The notes under the pieces: generated by a model
Seen by the model: the letters and a program-made list of their open reading frames with translations, nothing else
The model's database searches: none
What the model was told of the DNA's origin: nothing
Position numbers and translations under genes: made by a program
Origin: Deltaproteobacteria bacterium
GTDB taxonomy: Bacteria > Desulfobacterota > B13-G15 > RBG-16-54-18
Assembly: GCA_016927065.1 (NCBI GenBank)
Contig: JAFGNJ010000021.1
Coordinates: 20,289-84,288 of the forward strand
Direction: 5' to 3'
Length of the DNA: 64,000 nucleotides
Part shown: in pieces, positions 61,640-64,000 of the stretch
Position numbering within the stretch: position 1 is the first letter of the stretch
How the letters are laid out: each line of letters starts with the position of its first letter

Positions 61640-62332
61640 CTAACCGTTTTGGGGCTTTTTCCTCATGATAAGGCAACAGAGAACACCGGCAAACCTCGTA
61701 CTACCCTTACTGAATAAAGAGGTCTCAGGGAGTAACTCAAGCGCCTCCCGGCTATAAAAAGGCTCTTCAAACGCATGCATCCACAAAAGCACTATCCGTA
61801 ATCTACCGAAATCACGTGCAGCTTCTTTTAGTACCGATCGTGGCGTATCACTCACCACATCATACAAGAGGGCGTATCCACCATCCTTCAGGACGCGATA
61901 GATCTCATTGAGTGCCCGTGTCGGCTCCTTCCAATGATGTATAGAGCCGGTGCTCACTACTATGTCAAAAAAGGCATCCGAGTACGGGATAGTACATACC
62001 TCACCTTCCCTCACCTCAACAACGCCGGAAAGACCGGCCTTTTCTACATGAGCCGTGGCCTTCATCACCATCGAAGCTGAAATGTCGATGCCATAAACAT
62101 GCAGCGTCGGTGATTGCTCGTAAAGCTTGATAAGCAACCAACCGGGGCCTGTCCCAACGTCGAGGAAATTCCCCTGATTACCATAACTGAGAATATCGTG
62201 AGCCAGTAGATCATAGTTTTGTTGGAAGATGACTGTTTTACTTACTAGGTTGTAGAGCGGCGTTCCGAGCTTCGGGATAGCCTCTGGATGGAAAAACTTC
62301 AACAGCCTTCGAAGGGGGGGCAAATGCGCCAT
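61640..62332 (-). CDS. SAM-dependent methyltransferase, class I
   Basis: A 230-aa methyltransferase. Motif I is FLDVGTGPGWLL (~55), followed by the acidic residue at GIDIS (~80) and the post-motif SIHHWKEP (~130). The substrate is unknown; the type 11 fold is used for small molecules such as quinones or lipids. It has no membrane segment. Its downstream neighbour is the AI-2E gene at 109 bp. Confidence 0.85.
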   Translation of the reverse strand: MAHLPPLRRLLKFFHPEAIPKLGTPLYNLVSKTVIFQQNYDLLAHDILSYGNQGNFLDVGTGPGWLLIKLYEQSPTLHVYGIDISASMVMKATAHVEKAGLSGVVEVREGEVCTIPYSDAFFDIVVSTGSIHHWKEPTRALNEIYRVLKDGGYALLYDVVSDTPRSVLKEAARDFGRLRIVLLWMHAFEEPFYSREALELLPETSLFSKGSTRFAGVLCCLIMRKKPQNG

Positions 62333-62364
62333 GGCTGAGGTGATAATTCAGTTTTTTTATCAAA

Positions 62365-62877
62365 TTACATTGCTGCGCTGCCAGGGCACATCAATCTCAT
62401 TTTGCAGTTTATACAAGCTTGCTTCCTGCTAACTGCCCCACTGTAAATAGAAACCGCCAGCAGCAACACTAGCACGGCTATCCGTATTGCCGTGAATTCC
62501 TGTACCACCGCTACGACAGAAAAGACAAGGGGGATCAAGGTCAGCAGGCCATAAGTAAGGGGTGCACATTTGACACCGGCGCATGTGCTGAATTGTTCAA
62601 TGCTGCCTTGGCTAAAGAACAGTACCGATAGCTTACCCCAGCCGAGAGCACATCGCTTGTCATAGTAGTAACAATTAGTGCAGACCAGCTTCCGCAACAC
62701 GACAAATACCATAAGCGCTGCTGCCCCAAGATAGATCCATGCCACCACTGGATAGACAAACCAGCAAGCGATAGTCCCCAACCCGATCCACACAAGCATC
62801 ATAATATTGCCAAATATAACAAGGGGGAATGGGAAAGATTCACGTCCCTTCTTATAAATCTGCTTTTCCTCTTTCAT
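62365..62877 (-). CDS. Cys-rich multi-helix membrane protein
   Basis: A 170-aa protein with four likely membrane helices (~18-38, ~44-62, ~106-126, ~130-148) and a soluble loop and tail with eight cysteines: CTNC...C (~66-76), CAGVKC (~98), and CINCKMRLMC (~155-164). The C-x-x-C pairs might bind metal or an Fe-S centre. Family not recognised. AGGAGG precedes the ATG. Confidence 0.75.
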   Translation of the reverse strand: MKEEKQIYKKGRESFPFPLVIFGNIMMLVWIGLGTIACWFVYPVVAWIYLGAAALMVFVVLRKLVCTNCYYYDKRCALGWGKLSVLFFSQGSIEQFSTCAGVKCAPLTYGLLTLIPLVFSVVAVVQEFTAIRIAVLVLLLAVSIYSGAVSRKQACINCKMRLMCPGSAAM

Positions 62878-62948
62878 GGTTCCTCCTAAAAAGGATGTTC
62901 CACGCTATCTCACCGATGAGGTTCAGCTCATAATATGAAAGCATAGCA

Positions 62949-63758
62949 CTACAATTTGTTTACAAAATCAAGCACGGCCTGGTTAAATGCCTCTGGTGCC
63001 TCAATGGCTGAAGCATGACCTGTCGAAAGAACCTTTACGGTCACGTCTTTGATGGCCTCCGCCATATAGGTAATCACAGCTTCACCCATAATGCCGTCAT
63101 ACTCACCGGCGATTATTAACGTCGGGCATTTCAATTTCGTCAGGTCCGGGGGGTTGGCCATGGCCTCAGCCGTGCCCTGCATGACTTTGGGATAGTACGT
63201 GGGGTCATTCTGCATCTTGACTTCTTTATACCGCTGAAACACAGCAGGTTCCCTATCCTTAAAACCGGGGGAAAGGGAGTTCTCAGCCATGGTATCGGCG
63301 ATGATCTCGATCTTCCCGGTTTCAACAAGATCCATCATCCGCTGCCGGTGCTCCTTTCTCCCGGCCATCTGTTCAGGCGTGAGCTGTACATCGGGCCCCA
63401 TTACGCCGCTGTTGGCGAGCACCAGCCCGGTCGTCATTTCAGGATGTTTGATCGCAAACTCGAGGCCGATCCTCCCTCCCATAGAATAACCGACTATGCA
63501 GGCCTCTTTGATATCCAATGTCTCCAGAAGATTGAAGAGGTCATCAGCAAAAAGTTCCATGGAAAAGCCTTCTCCTGCCATCTCCGTTTTACCATGACCC
63601 CTGACATCATAGGTGAGTACCTTAAACTGTTTGTTGAATACGGGAACTTGATTGTACCACATGGTGAGATTATCACTGAATCCATGGATAAGGACTAAAC
63701 ACTTCCCCTCCCCGGACACCTCATAATTTATCTCAACATCCCCTACCTTGATTTTCAT
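62949..63758 (-). CDS. alpha/beta hydrolase
   Basis: A 269-aa hydrolase. HGFS forms the oxyanion region (~25), nucleophile Ser is in GYSMGG (~92) and the His likely in STGHASAIEAPE (~245). The type is close to 3-oxoadipate enol-lactonase and BioH-like enzymes; substrate unknown. GGGAGG precedes the ATG. No lid or signal peptide is seen. Confidence 0.9.
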   Translation of the reverse strand: MKIKVGDVEINYEVSGEGKCLVLIHGFSDNLTMWYNQVPVFNKQFKVLTYDVRGHGKTEMAGEGFSMELFADDLFNLLETLDIKEACIVGYSMGGRIGLEFAIKHPEMTTGLVLANSGVMGPDVQLTPEQMAGRKEHRQRMMDLVETGKIEIIADTMAENSLSPGFKDREPAVFQRYKEVKMQNDPTYYPKVMQGTAEAMANPPDLTKLKCPTLIIAGEYDGIMGEAVITYMAEAIKDVTVKVLSTGHASAIEAPEAFNQAVLDFVNKL

Positions 63759-63887
63759 GTTTCCCTCCCGTGCCGGAAATTATAATAAATTCTGTTTTAA
63801 TTAGCTCGTAAGAATTCTCCATATCCCCTTGACTGGTTAGGTACCGATTTGAAACCCCTGATCAATAATTGATAATCGGATAGCGAT

Positions 63888-64000
63888 CTATCGCTTTGTC
63901 AATGGTTTCAAGACACGAATCCTTTTGTATCTGCTCGGTTTGCGCTCTTCCACAAAGTCCCAAATATCATCCGGACTTGCCATCCCCGGCTCAACATCAA
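63888..64000 (-). CDS. C-terminal part of an unidentified gene
   Basis: The last 36 codons of a minus-strand frame that begins beyond the window edge, ending at TAG (63890-63888). The end reads DIWDFVEERKPSRYKR then IRVLKPLTKR, which is protein-like and basic. It cannot be assigned from this much. The gap 63759-63887 has no gene. Confidence 0.55.
   Translation of the reverse strand, partial: DVEPGMASPDDIWDFVEERKPSRYKRIRVLKPLTKR

Noticed and set aside
1..64000. tRNA, rRNA, integrase, transposase or prophage genes
   Set aside because: None could be seen in the gaps or frames; short hairpins in the gaps do not fold as tRNA by eye.

Overview
This looks like a chromosomal segment of a Gram-negative, probably anaerobic or metabolically versatile bacterium. 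PAS-rich sensor kinases, Rcp1-type receivers, sigma-54 promoters, c-di-GMP enzymes, AMP-forming acetate activation and a gatCA-type amidotransferase all suggest a Desulfobacterota (former Deltaproteobacteria) lineage. That assignment is inference: there is no rRNA in the window. No tRNA, CRISPR array, transposase or prophage was seen.

Layout. (1) 0-5.3 kb: acetate/acyl-CoA activation. A canonical acetyl-CoA synthetase is followed downstream on the same strand by an AcuC-like deacetylase, a small ferredoxin-like-fold protein and a second AMP-forming ligase that has lost the invariant A10 lysine. (2) 5.4-8.1 kb: an M16 peptidase pair, one subunit catalytic and one inactive. (3) 8-22.3 kb: a signalling island on the minus strand. 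A 1863-aa histidine kinase with about 12 PAS domains heads a tightly overlapping operon with two duplicated modules, each made of an Rcp1-like receiver plus a REC-output enzyme. One output is GGDEF (makes c-di-GMP) and the other HD-GYP (degrades it). A second protein, 8 PAS domains plus GGDEF, lies upstream. Both large genes have matching sigma-54 promoters and a shared inverted repeat about 100 bp further upstream. (4) 22.9-30.6 kb: hisS, then the housekeeping operon yqeY-mutS2-dnaG-rpoD. (5) 30.8-35.6 kb: a PilZ protein, an SPFH/zinc-ribbon pair, a small membrane protein and a receiver with a long acidic tail. (6) 35.6-40.1 kb: valS, gatC, gatA (no gatB). (7) 40.2-44 kb: an accessory patch with HicBA, hairpin repeats, a duplicated promoter-bearing direct repeat of about 100 bp, an XRE regulator behind twin palindromic operators, a probable toxin remnant and a frameshifted AT-rich gene. 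(8) 44-47 kb: a thioesterase, an AlaC-like aminotransferase and homoserine dehydrogenase. (9) 47-52.6 kb: assorted membrane, lipoprotein and hydrolase genes. (10) 52.7-56.6 kb: lysine/cysteine cluster lysA-dapF-cysK and dapB, with cysK where dapA is often found. (11) 56.6-64 kb: a HAD protein, a small secreted protein that appears to start at CTG, an MgtC-like protein, a VWA protein with two OmpA-like domains, an AI-2E-type permease, a methyltransferase, a Cys-rich membrane protein, an alpha/beta hydrolase and the end of an unidentified gene.

How it fits together: the most distinctive block is the signalling island, a cytoplasmic PAS-array c-di-GMP circuit with synthase and hydrolase under one kinase. 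A PilZ receptor about 8 kb away is a possible, unproven, target. The 40-44 kb patch has the clearest signs of local rearrangement and gene decay.
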